64,000 bases of DNA, from positions 186,001 through 250,000 of the forward strand of contig NZ_QVNU01000007.1 in the NCBI RefSeq assembly GCF_003545715.1, in the 5' to 3' direction. The notes beneath the pieces were generated by a model, which was not told where the DNA came from, searched no databases, and saw only the letters and a list, made by a program, of their open reading frames with translations. This document shows positions 49,566-58,535 of this stretch, piece by piece (positions within the stretch are counted from its first letter, which is position 1; every line of letters starts with the position of its first letter). The position numbers were made by a program, and so were the translations under genes. Source of the DNA: Taibaiella koreensis (GTDB lineage Bacteria > Bacteroidota > Bacteroidia > Chitinophagales > Chitinophagaceae).

Positions 49566-50684
49566 ATGAAAGCCTCCGCATTGTTGCTCTGCCTGCTGCT
49601 CTCTTTAGGGGCTGCAGCTCAATTCCAAGACAGCCTTTCCGCTCCCAACCTTTTTATCATCACCATTGATGGCCTGCGCTGGCAGGAGATCTTTCATGGC
49701 GCCGATGAAGCAATCCTGAAGGAGGGCGGCTATGTAGCTGATACCACGCTGATACGGGAGATGTATTGGAGCAATGACCAGGAGGAACGCCGCCGCCGGC
49801 TGACGCCATTCCTATGGAATGTGATCGCGCATAAAGGCCAGATTTACGGCAATCGCGACTACGGCAATAAAATGAATGTGAGCAATCGCTATAAATTTTC
49901 CTACCCCGGATACAACGAGATATTCACAGGCTATGCAGATACCCGCTTTATACCCAATACGCCGGTGCTCAATGAGAATACCAATGTGCTGGAATACCTC
50001 AATAAGCAAAAAGGGTACCAGCATAAGGTTGCGGCTTTCTCTTCCTGGAATATCTTTCCATTCATACTGAATGAAAAGAGAAGCTGTATCCCGGTCAATA
50101 GCGGGTACGAATCGCTGGACGATACAGATCCCATGTCGCAAATGATCGACAGCGTGCAGGAGGCGATCGGCAACAAGGCGCATACCCGTTACGACGAGCT
50201 GACCTTTATCAGCGCGAGGGAATATATCCGGAAACGTCATCCTAAAGTGGCGTTAGTTGCTTTTGGGGAAGCCGATGAATTTGCACATCATGGCCAGTAC
50301 GATCGCTACCTGCGCTCTATAGCCAATACCGACCGTATGATCGCAGAGCTGTGGTACGAAGTGCAGAGCGACCCCTTTTACCGCAACAATACAACCTTTC
50401 TCATCACCACCGATCATGGCCGTGGCCGCAGGACACGCACCTGGACCGATCACCTTTTCCTGATCGGCGGCAGCCGTGAAATATGGATGGCGGTAATGGG
50501 TCCCGGTATCAGCCCCCTGGGCGAGATGAAGACAGACCAGGTATTATACCAGAAGCAGATCGCGGCTACGATCGCCCGTCTGCTGGGACAACAATTTGAA
50601 TGCGAGCATAAGGTAGGACAATGTATCGATCTGCCAGGCATTGCGCCTGAGATCAGCGGTGGCATTGCATTGGACCGTCAATAG
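49566..50684 (+). CDS. secreted alkaline phosphatase superfamily protein
   Basis: 372 residues from ATG 49566, with signal peptide about 1-19 (LLLCLLLSLGAAAQ). The alkaline-phosphatase/phosphodiesterase/sulfatase fold is shown by NLFIITIDGLRWQEIFHGAD (first metal Asp; the nucleophile Thr/Ser position is not the standard one), VALVAFGEADEFAHHGQYDR and the metal motif FLITTDHGRGRRT followed by a His in WTDHLF. The length is normal for the phosphopentomutase/pyrophosphatase-like group. It should act in the periplasm on a phosphate ester or a sulfate ester; the absent usual nucleophile makes the exact reaction uncertain. It is divergent from the sugar operon across a 286-bp spacer. Confidence 0.82.
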   Translation: MKASALLLCLLLSLGAAAQFQDSLSAPNLFIITIDGLRWQEIFHGADEAILKEGGYVADTTLIREMYWSNDQEERRRRLTPFLWNVIAHKGQIYGNRDYGNKMNVSNRYKFSYPGYNEIFTGYADTRFIPNTPVLNENTNVLEYLNKQKGYQHKVAAFSSWNIFPFILNEKRSCIPVNSGYESLDDTDPMSQMIDSVQEAIGNKAHTRYDELTFISAREYIRKRHPKVALVAFGEADEFAHHGQYDRYLRSIANTDRMIAELWYEVQSDPFYRNNTTFLITTDHGRGRRTRTWTDHLFLIGGSREIWMAVMGPGISPLGEMKTDQVLYQKQIAATIARLLGQQFECEHKVGQCIDLPGIAPEISGGIALDRQ

Positions 50685-50729
50685 AAAAGAAGGCAAATAT
50701 GCCGGAAGACTACCTTGCCTGTATCAGGC

Positions 50730-52388
50730 CTATATTTCTTTTGCCGCGGCGTTGCCTGCTATCTTTCCCGAAAAAATACAGCCGCCCAGGAAGGTACCTT
50801 CCAGTGCACGGTAACCATGCATACCGCCACCGCCGAAGCCCGCCACCTCTCCCGCAGCATACAAGCCGCCGATGGGCTGTCCATCGCTGTTGAGCACACG
50901 TGCTGAAAGATCGGTATGTAATCCGCCAAGCGTTTTACGGGTCAGCAGGTGCAGGCGTACGGCGATCAATGGACCGGCCTTAGGGTCAAGGATAGGGTGG
51001 AGCGGCGCTGTACGGATGAGCCGGTCACCCAGGTATTTACGGGCGCCCCTGATGGCGGTCACTTGCAGGTCTTTGCTGAACTTATTCTGAAGCTCCCTGT
51101 CTCTGGCCTCCACTTCGTTCCTGATGTGCGCTGCATCCAGCAGAGATGTGCCGCTCAGCTCATTCATGGCCGCGACCAGCTCCTCAAGGCCGGACCGGAC
51201 AATAAAGTCTTCCCCTTTTTCTTTGAAGGCTTCTACCGGCGGTGTAGCGCTTTTCCCTATGGCCCGCTTTAGTACCTGCTTCCAGCTTTTTCCAGTCAGG
51301 TCGGGGTTTTGTTCGGAGCCCGAGAGGGCAAATTCTTTTTTAATGATCTTCTGGTTCAGGATAAACCAGGTATATTCTTTTCCGGTAGTGAGGATATGCT
51401 GCAAAGTGCCCCTGGTATCAAAGCCGGGAAACAGCGGCACGGGCAGGCGACGGCCATAAGCGTCGAACCACATCGATGAGGGGCCGGGTAGGATGCGTAT
51501 GCCATGACCGGTCCACAAAGGGTTCCAGTTGGCAATGCCCTCGGTATAATGCCACATGCGGTCGGGATTAATGATCTGTCCGCCGGCCGCTTCGGTGATG
51601 GCCAGCATACGGCCGTCCACGTGGTCGGGTACACCGCACAGCATATGTTCCGGCGCCTGCCCCAGGCTTATGGGCCAGTTGCGGCGCACCAGCTCGTGGT
51701 TGGCGCCGATACCGCCGGAGGTAACGATCACGGCACTTGCCTTGAAGGAGAAGGAACCGGTGGCGACACGGGCGGTTTTGATACCTCTTTCCGCTGTACT
51801 TTCTTCCAGTATATCGCCGGCAACGCCTGTTACCCGGCCATTAACAATAAGCAGCTCATTGACACGATGCCGGAACCGCAGCCGGATAAGGCCTTTCTGC
51901 TCTGCTTCCTTTACCTTTTGGATAAAAGGCGCCAGCACACCGGGGCCGGTGCCCCAGGTTACATGGAAACGAGGCACCGAATTACCATGGCCGATCGCGC
52001 CGTATCCGCCCCGCTCGGCCCAGCCCACGACAGGAAAGAATCGCATGCCCAAACGTCCGAGCCAGGCCCTTTTTTCGCCCGCGGCGAAGTCGAGGTAGGC
52101 CTCTGCCCAAAGTCGCGGCCAATGGTCTTCCGGCCGGTCAAATGCTGCTGTACCCATCCAATCCTGGTGGGCCAGGGCATAAGAATCCCGGATGCCCATG
52201 CGGCGCTGTTCTGGAGAGTTAACGAAGAAAAGACCGCCAAAAGACCAGAAGGCCTGGCCGCCTAGGCTTTGCTCCGGCTCCTGGTCGAGCAATAAAACGG
52301 ATTTGCCCTTTTGGGCCAGTTCCGAAGCCGCAACAAGGCCGGCAAGCCCTGCGCCCACGATAATCACATCGGTTTCGGTTGTCGCCAT
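50730..52388 (-). CDS. FAD-binding dehydrogenase (3-ketosteroid dehydrogenase-like)
   Basis: 552 residues of the flavocytochrome c/fumarate reductase-like FAD family. The N-terminal FAD loop is DVIIVGAGLAGLVAASELAQ, followed by LLLDQEPEQSLGGQAFWSFG; the C-terminal nucleotide region is VLNSDGQPIGGLYAAGEVAG and GFGGGGMHGYRALEGTFLGG. The sequence closely fits the bacterial FAD-binding dehydrogenase group that resembles KstD 3-oxosteroid 1-dehydrogenase, length about 550. The natural substrate is unknown. It has no signal peptide and is a single gene: the neighbour on one side is convergent (49566..50684) and the other divergent. Confidence 0.88.
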   Translation of the reverse strand: MATTETDVIIVGAGLAGLVAASELAQKGKSVLLLDQEPEQSLGGQAFWSFGGLFFVNSPEQRRMGIRDSYALAHQDWMGTAAFDRPEDHWPRLWAEAYLDFAAGEKRAWLGRLGMRFFPVVGWAERGGYGAIGHGNSVPRFHVTWGTGPGVLAPFIQKVKEAEQKGLIRLRFRHRVNELLIVNGRVTGVAGDILEESTAERGIKTARVATGSFSFKASAVIVTSGGIGANHELVRRNWPISLGQAPEHMLCGVPDHVDGRMLAITEAAGGQIINPDRMWHYTEGIANWNPLWTGHGIRILPGPSSMWFDAYGRRLPVPLFPGFDTRGTLQHILTTGKEYTWFILNQKIIKKEFALSGSEQNPDLTGKSWKQVLKRAIGKSATPPVEAFKEKGEDFIVRSGLEELVAAMNELSGTSLLDAAHIRNEVEARDRELQNKFSKDLQVTAIRGARKYLGDRLIRTAPLHPILDPKAGPLIAVRLHLLTRKTLGGLHTDLSARVLNSDGQPIGGLYAAGEVAGFGGGGMHGYRALEGTFLGGCIFSGKIAGNAAAKEI

Positions 52389-52596
52389 AATTATGTAGCT
52401 TTAGCAATTACACCTGCTATCCCGAAGTTAAGTACAAACGGCCGGAAAAAAATTCTACCGAAAACCTGCCGAAATTTTTTGTAGAAATTAAACAGTTGTT
52501 TAATTTTGAAGAGCAAGATAGCTATAGGACCTTGCTATCGGCACTTGCCTGATTTCCGGTCACCTTATTTTTCAGATCTTTTTAAACGCTTCCAAG

Positions 52597-52818
52597 ATGA
52601 ACATAGAACGGAACAACTTTGTCATGAAAGGCTTACAGGGCCTCTATTGCATCAACCATCGCAAAAATCCCAATGTTTATATCAACGATGAAGGATTTAT
52701 TACAGTATCGACTTGCTGTGATGAATTTCATGAAGCGCTGTATCATGCGCAGGACAGCCTGCGTGACCAATACGACCAGCTGAGTGTGCAAGCCAGGGAA
52801 GAGATGATGCGCTCGTGA
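52597..52818 (+). CDS. small hypothetical protein, 73 aa
   Basis: MNIERNNFVMKGLQGLYCIN, with possible starts at 52597 and 52624 (MKGLQGLYCINHRKNPNVYI). The sequence continues DEGFITVSTCCDEFHEALYH and DQYDQLSVQAREEMMRS. A soluble, mainly helical protein with three Cys but no pairing pattern or known domain. It lies between a divergent FAD dehydrogenase gene and an OmpR-type regulator gene, with a terminator 94 bp downstream. Coding is likely because the frame and composition fit, but the function is unknown. Confidence 0.55.
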   Translation: MNIERNNFVMKGLQGLYCINHRKNPNVYINDEGFITVSTCCDEFHEALYHAQDSLRDQYDQLSVQAREEMMRS

Positions 52819-52866
52819 AGCCAGGCATCGGGTAGTGTGTATTGTGTGGTGCGTATTGGGATTTCA

Positions 52867-52909
52867 AATTTGCATTTTGAAATTTAAAATTTGGAATTTG
52901 TATTTTGAA
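52867..52909. repeat. A/T-rich direct repeat
   Basis: AATTTGCATTTTGAA at 52867..52881 recurs with one change at 52895..52909, offset 28 bp, with AAATTTAAAATTTGG between. Runs like this (TTTGAAATTTAAAATTT) are frequent spacer sequence in Bacteroidota; the stretch lies between the 73-aa gene and its terminator. Confidence 0.5.
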
Positions 52910-52911
52910 TT

Positions 52912-52936
52912 AACCTCCTTCGACGGAGGTTTTTTT
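52912..52936 (+). terminator. terminator of the 73-aa gene
   Basis: Stem AACCTCC / GGAGGTT around TTCGAC, followed by a T run; a classical intrinsic terminator 94 bp after the stop codon at 52818. Confidence 0.8.
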
Positions 52937-53028
52937 ATGGCCCTTACTGTTTATTGCTTTATTATGTCCGGTTTTAATATTACATTGCTATAAGATGTTC
53001 TGGTTGTTATCTGCTTAAATAGGACCTT

Positions 53029-53718
53029 ATGCAACGGATACTGATGATCGAGGCAGATGAGAAGATCGCAAAGCTGGTAGGCGCCCGGCTGGAAGCGGAT
53101 GGCTGCAGCCTGGATTATGCGTCAGGGGCTGTTGCCGGGCTTGTACTGGCTCATGAAAGGCATTACGATCTCATTGTGCTGGATATGGAGCTGACAGATA
53201 TGCCTGCTGCCGAAGCGCTGGTACAGCTCAAACGGGAAAAGACTGGTACGCCTATGCTGATCCTCGTTGTTCATCAGGAAGAGATCATCCCCGATCCCAC
53301 AGGCTTATGCGATTATTTATTGAAGCCCTTTAGTATGAGCAGCTTCCTTATCCGTGTGAAAGCTTTGATGAAAAGCGCCGCCCTGCAACAGGAAGCACCG
53401 GGCCCGGTGCCGGATGTCATTGTAAGAGGAGCGTTGCGGCTGGATGGGCCCAACCGGCAGGTAACGCTGAACGGTGCATTGCTGGAGCTGGGTTATAAGG
53501 AATTTGACCTCTTGCAAGTGCTGATGGCCCATCCCGGAAGAACCTTCGCTGCGGAAAGCCTGCTGAAAGAGGTATGGGGATTGGGTTTTACCGGCTTTGA
53601 GCATACCCTGACATCCGCGCTCAGTCACCTTCGCGCCCGCATAGAGCCCGATCCGCTGCATCCAAGGTATATCCTTACCACCTGGGGCGTCGGTTACCGT
53701 TTTACGGAAGACTATTAG
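53029..53718 (+). CDS. OmpR/PhoB-family response regulator
   Basis: 229 residues. Receiver domain 1-120: acidic pocket in IEADEKIAK (the usual Asp-Asp pair is Glu-Ala-Asp-Glu), phospho-acceptor Asp in LIVLDMELTDMP (about 51), and Lys in YLLKPFSMSS. Winged-helix DNA-binding domain 130-228: LNGALLELGYKEFDLLQVLM, RTFAAESLLKEVWGLGFTGF, HLRARIEPDPLHPRYILTTW and GVGYRF. No histidine kinase is adjacent; the nearest kinases are the TPR kinases 1.5 kb on, of another class, so the partner kinase is unlinked or lies elsewhere. The regulated genes are unknown. Confidence 0.93.
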   Translation: MQRILMIEADEKIAKLVGARLEADGCSLDYASGAVAGLVLAHERHYDLIVLDMELTDMPAAEALVQLKREKTGTPMLILVVHQEEIIPDPTGLCDYLLKPFSMSSFLIRVKALMKSAALQQEAPGPVPDVIVRGALRLDGPNRQVTLNGALLELGYKEFDLLQVLMAHPGRTFAAESLLKEVWGLGFTGFEHTLTSALSHLRARIEPDPLHPRYILTTWGVGYRFTEDY

Positions 53719-53845
53719 GCTTTCTTCTCCCGCTGCGTCGCCGCGGCACTGTGAGATGTAGATGTCTACCCGGTTTTGAGATCAAGAAAAGGGACACGGA
53801 TCTTATCCATGCCCCTCTGAAACAGAAACACTACTTACTCATTGG

Positions 53846-55045
53846 CTATTTCCGGATCAGCAGCTTGCCCGAGCGGGTTTGCTGGTCTTGCGTCAGGCTG
53901 ACCAGATATATGCCTTCTGTCAGCGCGCTGATGTCGATTGTCTTATTCTTTACTTTTTCAATATAGAGCAATGTCCTTCCGCTGAGGTCGCTGATCTTCA
54001 GCTCGGCTCCGAGGAAACGGGCATCCAGCTCAATTTTGTCTTTTGCCGGATTGGGGTAGAGTGTCGTGCTTTCCAGTAAAGTCTTTTCATCGATACCGGT
54101 GCTATTGGTGATGGTAATATAATTGGTCTTGGTTATATCGTCTTCGCCATCATCGTTCGTCACTTTCAGCTTAACGGTATAGGTACCTGCGGCTGTGAAT
54201 TTCACGCTGGGATTGTTGGATGTGGCGCTTGTGCCAGACTGGTAGGCAACATTGTTGGGTGTTATGGTCCATTCCCATGCGGTAGGTGTATTGGTGCTGA
54301 GATCGGTAAAGTTGACTACTGTTACATTGGTATTACCGGCCACAGGCGTAGCAGAGAAATCGGCTACAGGTGGCGCCGGCGCCCGGTACAATGTGATGCT
54401 GTCGAGGGTGAGGTCGCTGAACACACCGTTGGTAGGCACTGTTGCCGCATTGGAGGAAGAAAAGATCGTAGTGATCGTATCGGGCGTTACGCCGGGCATC
54501 ATATCGGGAAGCGCAATAGAGAATGCCGTATAAGTTGCCTGTGGGGAAAAGGTATGTGTGGCATCGCTTACCGTATCGCGTTTATTGTCGTCAACATTAT
54601 ATCGCGTCAGCAATATGCGTGCTGTGCCCTGATCGGCGGCTGAGCCTGTATTGTATTTGTAGAAGCCGCGTAGTTCAGTGGGCTTGATGGATATTCGTGT
54701 GCCCCCGCCGGAAACGTAACTGACATTGGCGCCGCCGCCCCCGCCGCCATAGTTAAATTCGGCGCCATTACCGTTGACCAGAATACCGATCGTGGTGTAT
54801 TGTACAAAGCCAAAAGGTGCGGTGTTCACTTTTGCTGCATAGGAACCCTGGTAAGCCCCGCTTTCTTTGTATAGGGAGCGTACCGGATACATGACCACAT
54901 TGTTGCTGGAGCTCCAGCCAACAAGGGAATCCGTACCGTTGTCGGCAGTCGTCCAGTCTTCAAAATTGCTGTTGGGGATCTGTGTTTGCGCCAGGGCCAG
55001 CTGTCCTGCTACCATCGCCGAGAAAAAAATAGCCGTCTTTTTCAT
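53846..55045 (-). CDS. PKD-domain secreted protein with T9SS sorting domain
   Basis: 399 residues. Signal peptide about 1-19 (MKKTAIFFSAMVAGQLALA). Residues 25-225 resemble the carbohydrate-binding-like PCMD domain (IPNSNFEDWTTADNGTDSLV, GTRISIKPTELRGFYKYNTG); residues 228-315 are a PKD domain (PVADFSATPVAGNTNVTVVN, TPTAWEWTITPNNVAYQSGT, AGTYTVKLKVTNDDGEDDIT). The last 80 residues are a T9SS type A domain (TTLYPNPAKDKIELDARFLG ... LTEGIYLVSLTQD). It is a surface or secreted adhesin- or binding-type protein. Its promoter shares an overlapping -7 region with the divergent kinase gene 55204..57222, which suggests linked regulation. Confidence 0.85.
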   Translation of the reverse strand: MKKTAIFFSAMVAGQLALAQTQIPNSNFEDWTTADNGTDSLVGWSSSNNVVMYPVRSLYKESGAYQGSYAAKVNTAPFGFVQYTTIGILVNGNGAEFNYGGGGGGANVSYVSGGGTRISIKPTELRGFYKYNTGSAADQGTARILLTRYNVDDNKRDTVSDATHTFSPQATYTAFSIALPDMMPGVTPDTITTIFSSSNAATVPTNGVFSDLTLDSITLYRAPAPPVADFSATPVAGNTNVTVVNFTDLSTNTPTAWEWTITPNNVAYQSGTSATSNNPSVKFTAAGTYTVKLKVTNDDGEDDITKTNYITITNSTGIDEKTLLESTTLYPNPAKDKIELDARFLGAELKISDLSGRTLLYIEKVKNKTIDISALTEGIYLVSLTQDQQTRSGKLLIRK

Positions 55046-55109
55046 ATTGGGTTATTAAAGGAATTCAAAAATGTACTTTTCATGGAGGAAAAGCGTTGGA
55101 TACAAAGAA

Positions 55110-55123
55110 CAAAAATACTTTTG
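55110..55123. promoter_or_regulatory. overlapping divergent -7 boxes
   Basis: Minus strand TATTTTTG (55110..55117) faces the PKD/T9SS gene and plus strand TACTTTTG (55116..55123) faces the kinase gene; both fit TAnnTTTG and share two bases. The leaders would be about 60 nt (minus) and about 75 nt (plus). Confidence 0.4.
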
Positions 55124-55203
55124 CTGCATACGGCAGCCTAGATACAAGTGTATCATAAAATAATTTTTCATACATTAGAGCAGATGATTTAACCCCTTTA
55201 CAA

Positions 55204-57222
55204 TTGCCATTGTTGTCCTATTTATCCGCCTGTTGCAGAAGGGCGGGCGCTTGCCTGTCTATACTATGCAAACCGTATGCAAAGCCTGTCTTTTGTATGC
55301 TGGCAGGGTTGCTGTGCCTGGTTGCCGATGTGGCTGCACAGGAAGGCAGGCCTGTGCTGTATGCGCTCACACCAGGGAAGCCTGAAGACACTGCCGCAAT
55401 AGCAGCTCATATCGCCAGGGCGCAGCAAATAACAGGTACGCAGCCCGATAGTGCGATCGCATTGCTAAGGGTTGCGCTTTACAGGAGCGGGCAGGCGCTC
55501 TATCCTGCCGGGATACGCAAGGGGCTGCAGGCCATTTTGCCGCTGCTTAGCGGACCTGAAGGAGAAGCGCTACTGCAAAGGGAGCTCTGGCTGTGCCGGC
55601 ATACTGTAGCCCTGGAGCCGGCATTGGATGTGATCTACTCAGGCCTGGGCAAGCTCATGCAGCTCCGGGAGCAATACGATAAGGCAGGCATCCATTATCT
55701 GAACGCCATTCCCGTTGCTGTTAAGTACCATCCCGACTATCTTGCTACGGTATATAATAACTACGGCGCCCTGTTGTCCCTGCTGCCCGACAGCGTGCTT
55801 AATGTGCAGCGGAGCATGTACTATCTGGATAAGGCGCAGGAGATTGCCGGAAGGGACAATAATTTCCGTATCCTTACCTGTGTCTACTGTAATAAAGCAA
55901 AGTTGCTGAGAAGTCTGAAGCGCTATCCCGAAAGCCTCGAGCTTGCCTACCGTGCCCTGGCGCTAGCCCAAAGAGAGCATTTCATTCAATGGGAAATGGT
56001 GGCGCTCAATAATATCGGCGATCTGTATTTCAATATGGGACAGCCCGATAAAGCGATCCCTTATCTGGAACGTTCCCTTAAAATAGAAGGAACGGGCATA
56101 GCACCATATTACCGCAATATGGCGGTCTTTACGCTGGGCGAAGTGTACTATACCCTGAACGATATGGAACGGGCCAAAAGGTACTTTTCCCTGTCGCTGG
56201 ACTTTGCCCGGGAGTTCGGTATTTCCCGCGACCTCATCGAGAGCAACCGGAAACTAGCCCAGATCTATGCGGCGCTGGGTGATTACAACAAGGCCTTTCA
56301 TCACCAGGTTACCTACTCGCATATGAGCGACAGTTTTCGTAACCACGAAGTGATACAAAATGTACAGCAGCTTGAAGTGAAATTCCGGACCTCGGAGAAA
56401 GACCGGGAATTGCTTCGGAATAAGCTGCAGATGGAGCATCAGGAGCAGGCGCTGCACCGGAAGAATACGATTGTTGCCCTGTCGGTAGCGTTTGCCTTAC
56501 TGGCCGCGCTCGTTTGCCTGTTCCTGTACAACCGCTTCCGGCAAAAGCGAAAGCTGATGCTCCGGGATGAGCAGATCCGTGAGATGCGGGCCCTGATCCA
56601 GGGAGAAGAGCAGGAGCGGATAAGACTGGCCCAGGAGCTGCACGACGGCATAGGCGGTATGCTGGCAGCTGTGAATATGAACATGCAGGCGGCCCGCAAA
56701 GACGAGTTCAGTCATAAGCAGGAGCTGCTCGATGTGATGCAGATGATCGAAGATACTACCGACGAGCTGCGCAAGACGGCTCACAACCTGATGCCATCTG
56801 CTCTGCTGCGCAAAAACCTTGGCGAAGCTTTGCAGTATTACTGTGATACCATAAGCCACAGGAGCGGCTTTTGCATAGACCTGCACCGGCACGGCGACCT
56901 GGAAGCGATCAACCCGGTCTATGTCAATATGCTTTTCCGCATCGTGCAGGAGCTGATACAAAACGTGATCCGCCATGCGGGCGCCGATCACGTGATCGTT
57001 TCGCTGGAAAAGGAAAACGATAGGATATCCCTGATGGTCGAAGACAATGGCCGGGGCTTCGATACAGACAACCGCGGCTTTGGCTTCGGACTGGAAAACC
57101 TGGAATACCGGGTGCGGACCCTGGGGGGCAACCTGAATATACAATCGGAATCTGGTGTGGGCACCTGCATTATGGTAACCTTTGCGCGAAAGGATGTGAC
57201 CCTATCGGCCACAGGCGCCTGA
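55204..57222 (+). CDS. TPR-containing sensor histidine kinase (HisKA_3 type)
   Basis: 672 residues from TTG 55204 (or about 641 from ATG 55297). N-terminal signal or anchor (KPVFCMLAGLLCLVADVAAQ), then TPR-like helical repeats over residues 60-400 (AIPVAVKYHPDYLATVYNNY, AIPYLERSLKIEGTGIAPYY), a membrane segment at about 425-445 (TIVALSVAFALLAALVCLFL), HisKA_3 with the phospho-His in LAQELHDGIGGMLAAVNMNM, and an ATPase domain (FRIVQELIQNVIRHAGADHV; EDNGRGFD; GFGLENLEYRV). It should sense a signal, perhaps protein or peptide, in the periplasm through the TPRs and phosphorylate the NarL-type regulator encoded 22 bp downstream. A paralogue lies tail to tail at 58525..60537. Confidence 0.92.
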   Translation: MPLLSYLSACCRRAGACLSILCKPYAKPVFCMLAGLLCLVADVAAQEGRPVLYALTPGKPEDTAAIAAHIARAQQITGTQPDSAIALLRVALYRSGQALYPAGIRKGLQAILPLLSGPEGEALLQRELWLCRHTVALEPALDVIYSGLGKLMQLREQYDKAGIHYLNAIPVAVKYHPDYLATVYNNYGALLSLLPDSVLNVQRSMYYLDKAQEIAGRDNNFRILTCVYCNKAKLLRSLKRYPESLELAYRALALAQREHFIQWEMVALNNIGDLYFNMGQPDKAIPYLERSLKIEGTGIAPYYRNMAVFTLGEVYYTLNDMERAKRYFSLSLDFAREFGISRDLIESNRKLAQIYAALGDYNKAFHHQVTYSHMSDSFRNHEVIQNVQQLEVKFRTSEKDRELLRNKLQMEHQEQALHRKNTIVALSVAFALLAALVCLFLYNRFRQKRKLMLRDEQIREMRALIQGEEQERIRLAQELHDGIGGMLAAVNMNMQAARKDEFSHKQELLDVMQMIEDTTDELRKTAHNLMPSALLRKNLGEALQYYCDTISHRSGFCIDLHRHGDLEAINPVYVNMLFRIVQELIQNVIRHAGADHVIVSLEKENDRISLMVEDNGRGFDTDNRGFGFGLENLEYRVRTLGGNLNIQSESGVGTCIMVTFARKDVTLSATGA

Positions 57223-57244
57223 GCTTATAAAAAGAGAATGGACT

Positions 57245-57883
57245 ATGGAGATCAAGATCATGATCGTGGACGACCACCCGATGATTATAGACGGCCTGAA
57301 GAATATGCTCAGGGGATACCGGCATATCCGCCTGATCGGCGCCTTCAATGATGGTGCATCCCTGATGGCGGACCTTCCCCTGCAACAGCCCGATGTATTG
57401 CTGTTGGATATACAGCTGCCGGGAACCCCCGGCGATGAGTTGGTGCCGCTTATCCTGCAGCAGTATCCCGGGATTGCCGTGCTGGCGCTGACCAATTTCA
57501 ACAGCACCCTTTATGTCAATACGATGCTGCGCCAGGGTGCGAAAGGATACCTACTGAAGACAACGCGTCAGCCCACACTGATCCACGCAATAGAAACCGT
57601 ATCGCAGGGTGGAACTTACATTGAGCCGGCATTGCAGGATAAGCTTCAGCAAGAGCAGCCGCAACGGCACAAGCATATCTATGCCCGTTTATCGCTGACG
57701 ATAAGAGAAAAAGAGATACTGCGTCTGCTTGCTGCCGGAAAGTCTAACCAGGAGATCGCCGACAGCCTGTTCCTGGGCTACAATACGGTGCGCAATTACC
57801 GGGCACGTATCTTTACCAAGCTGGAAGTGGGCTCTATCGGCGAGCTCGTTAAGAAGGCGCTTACCCTGGGCCTGGGAGAGTAA
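57245..57883 (+). CDS. NarL/FixJ-family response regulator
   Basis: 212 residues. Receiver domain: MIVDDHPMIIDGLKNMLRGY, phospho-acceptor Asp in PDVLLLDIQLPGTPGDEL (about 56), Lys in KGYLLKTTRQP. LuxR-type helix-turn-helix at residues 145-210: LTIREKEILRLLAAGKSNQE and NTVRNYRARIFTKLEVGSIG. It is the second gene of a kinase-regulator pair (22 bp after the TPR kinase gene) and ends 7 bp from the stop of the paralogous regulator on the opposite strand. Target promoters are unknown; the PKD/T9SS gene next to the kinase is a candidate. Confidence 0.95.
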   Translation: MEIKIMIVDDHPMIIDGLKNMLRGYRHIRLIGAFNDGASLMADLPLQQPDVLLLDIQLPGTPGDELVPLILQQYPGIAVLALTNFNSTLYVNTMLRQGAKGYLLKTTRQPTLIHAIETVSQGGTYIEPALQDKLQQEQPQRHKHIYARLSLTIREKEILRLLAAGKSNQEIADSLFLGYNTVRNYRARIFTKLEVGSIGELVKKALTLGLGE

Positions 57884-57890
57884 AGCAGCT

Positions 57891-58535
57891 TTAAATAAAC
57901 CCTTTTTCCTGCGCAACGCGGATCAGGCCTACGGTGTTCTTCGCATTGAGCTTTTGCATCAGGCTAAAGCGGTGGTTCTCGACAGTGCGGGTGCTAATGC
58001 TTAATGTAGCGGCGATCTCTGCGCTGGTAAGTGCTTTGGCGATTAGCTGCAATATCTCTTTTTCCCGGCGGGTAAGTGGGGATGCCGGCGCATGCTTCGT
58101 TTTCAGCATCTCCTGTAGCAATTGCTCCTTTAACGAAGACTCGAGGTATTCGCCACCCTGGTAAATTGTCTCTATGGCTTCCAGCAACGTTTCCCGGGGC
58201 GCGGTTTTCAGCAGGTAGCCTTTACTTCCTGCCTTCATCGCGTCCTTAATATGGAACATGCTTTCCATGCTGGTGATCACCAGTATGCTGATAGCGGGGT
58301 ATTGGCTTACTATGAGACGGATGAGCTCGTTGCCGCTGATGTCGGGAAGCTGAAGGTCCAGCAGCAGGATATCCGGCTGGCTTGTTTTGAGACCTTCCAT
58401 CAACGCAGCGCCGTTGGTGTAAGTATCCGCCACTTCAATATGCCGGTAATAGTGCAGCATATTCCTGATACCGCTAATGACCATCGGATGATCATCAGTT
58501 ATGGTCAATCGTATGATAGGAAGATTATTGTTCAT
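57891..58535 (-). CDS. NarL/FixJ-family response regulator (paralogue)
   Basis: 214 residues. Receiver domain: LTITDDHPMVISGIRNMLHY, Asp in PDILLLDLQLPDISGNEL, Lys in KGYLLKTAPRE. LuxR-type helix-turn-helix near the end: LTRREKEILQLIAKALTSAE and STRTVENHRFSLMQKLNAKN. The start overlaps the end of the TPR kinase gene 58525..60537 by 11 bp, so the pair is co-transcribed. Similarity to the convergent regulator 57245..57883 is plain across the whole length (DDHPM, GxxNML-Y-HI, LLLD-QLP-GNEL), consistent with an inverted duplication. The recognition helix differs, so the two regulators should bind different targets. Confidence 0.95.
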   Translation of the reverse strand: MNNNLPIIRLTITDDHPMVISGIRNMLHYYRHIEVADTYTNGAALMEGLKTSQPDILLLDLQLPDISGNELIRLIVSQYPAISILVITSMESMFHIKDAMKAGSKGYLLKTAPRETLLEAIETIYQGGEYLESSLKEQLLQEMLKTKHAPASPLTRREKEILQLIAKALTSAEIAATLSISTRTVENHRFSLMQKLNAKNTVGLIRVAQEKGFI

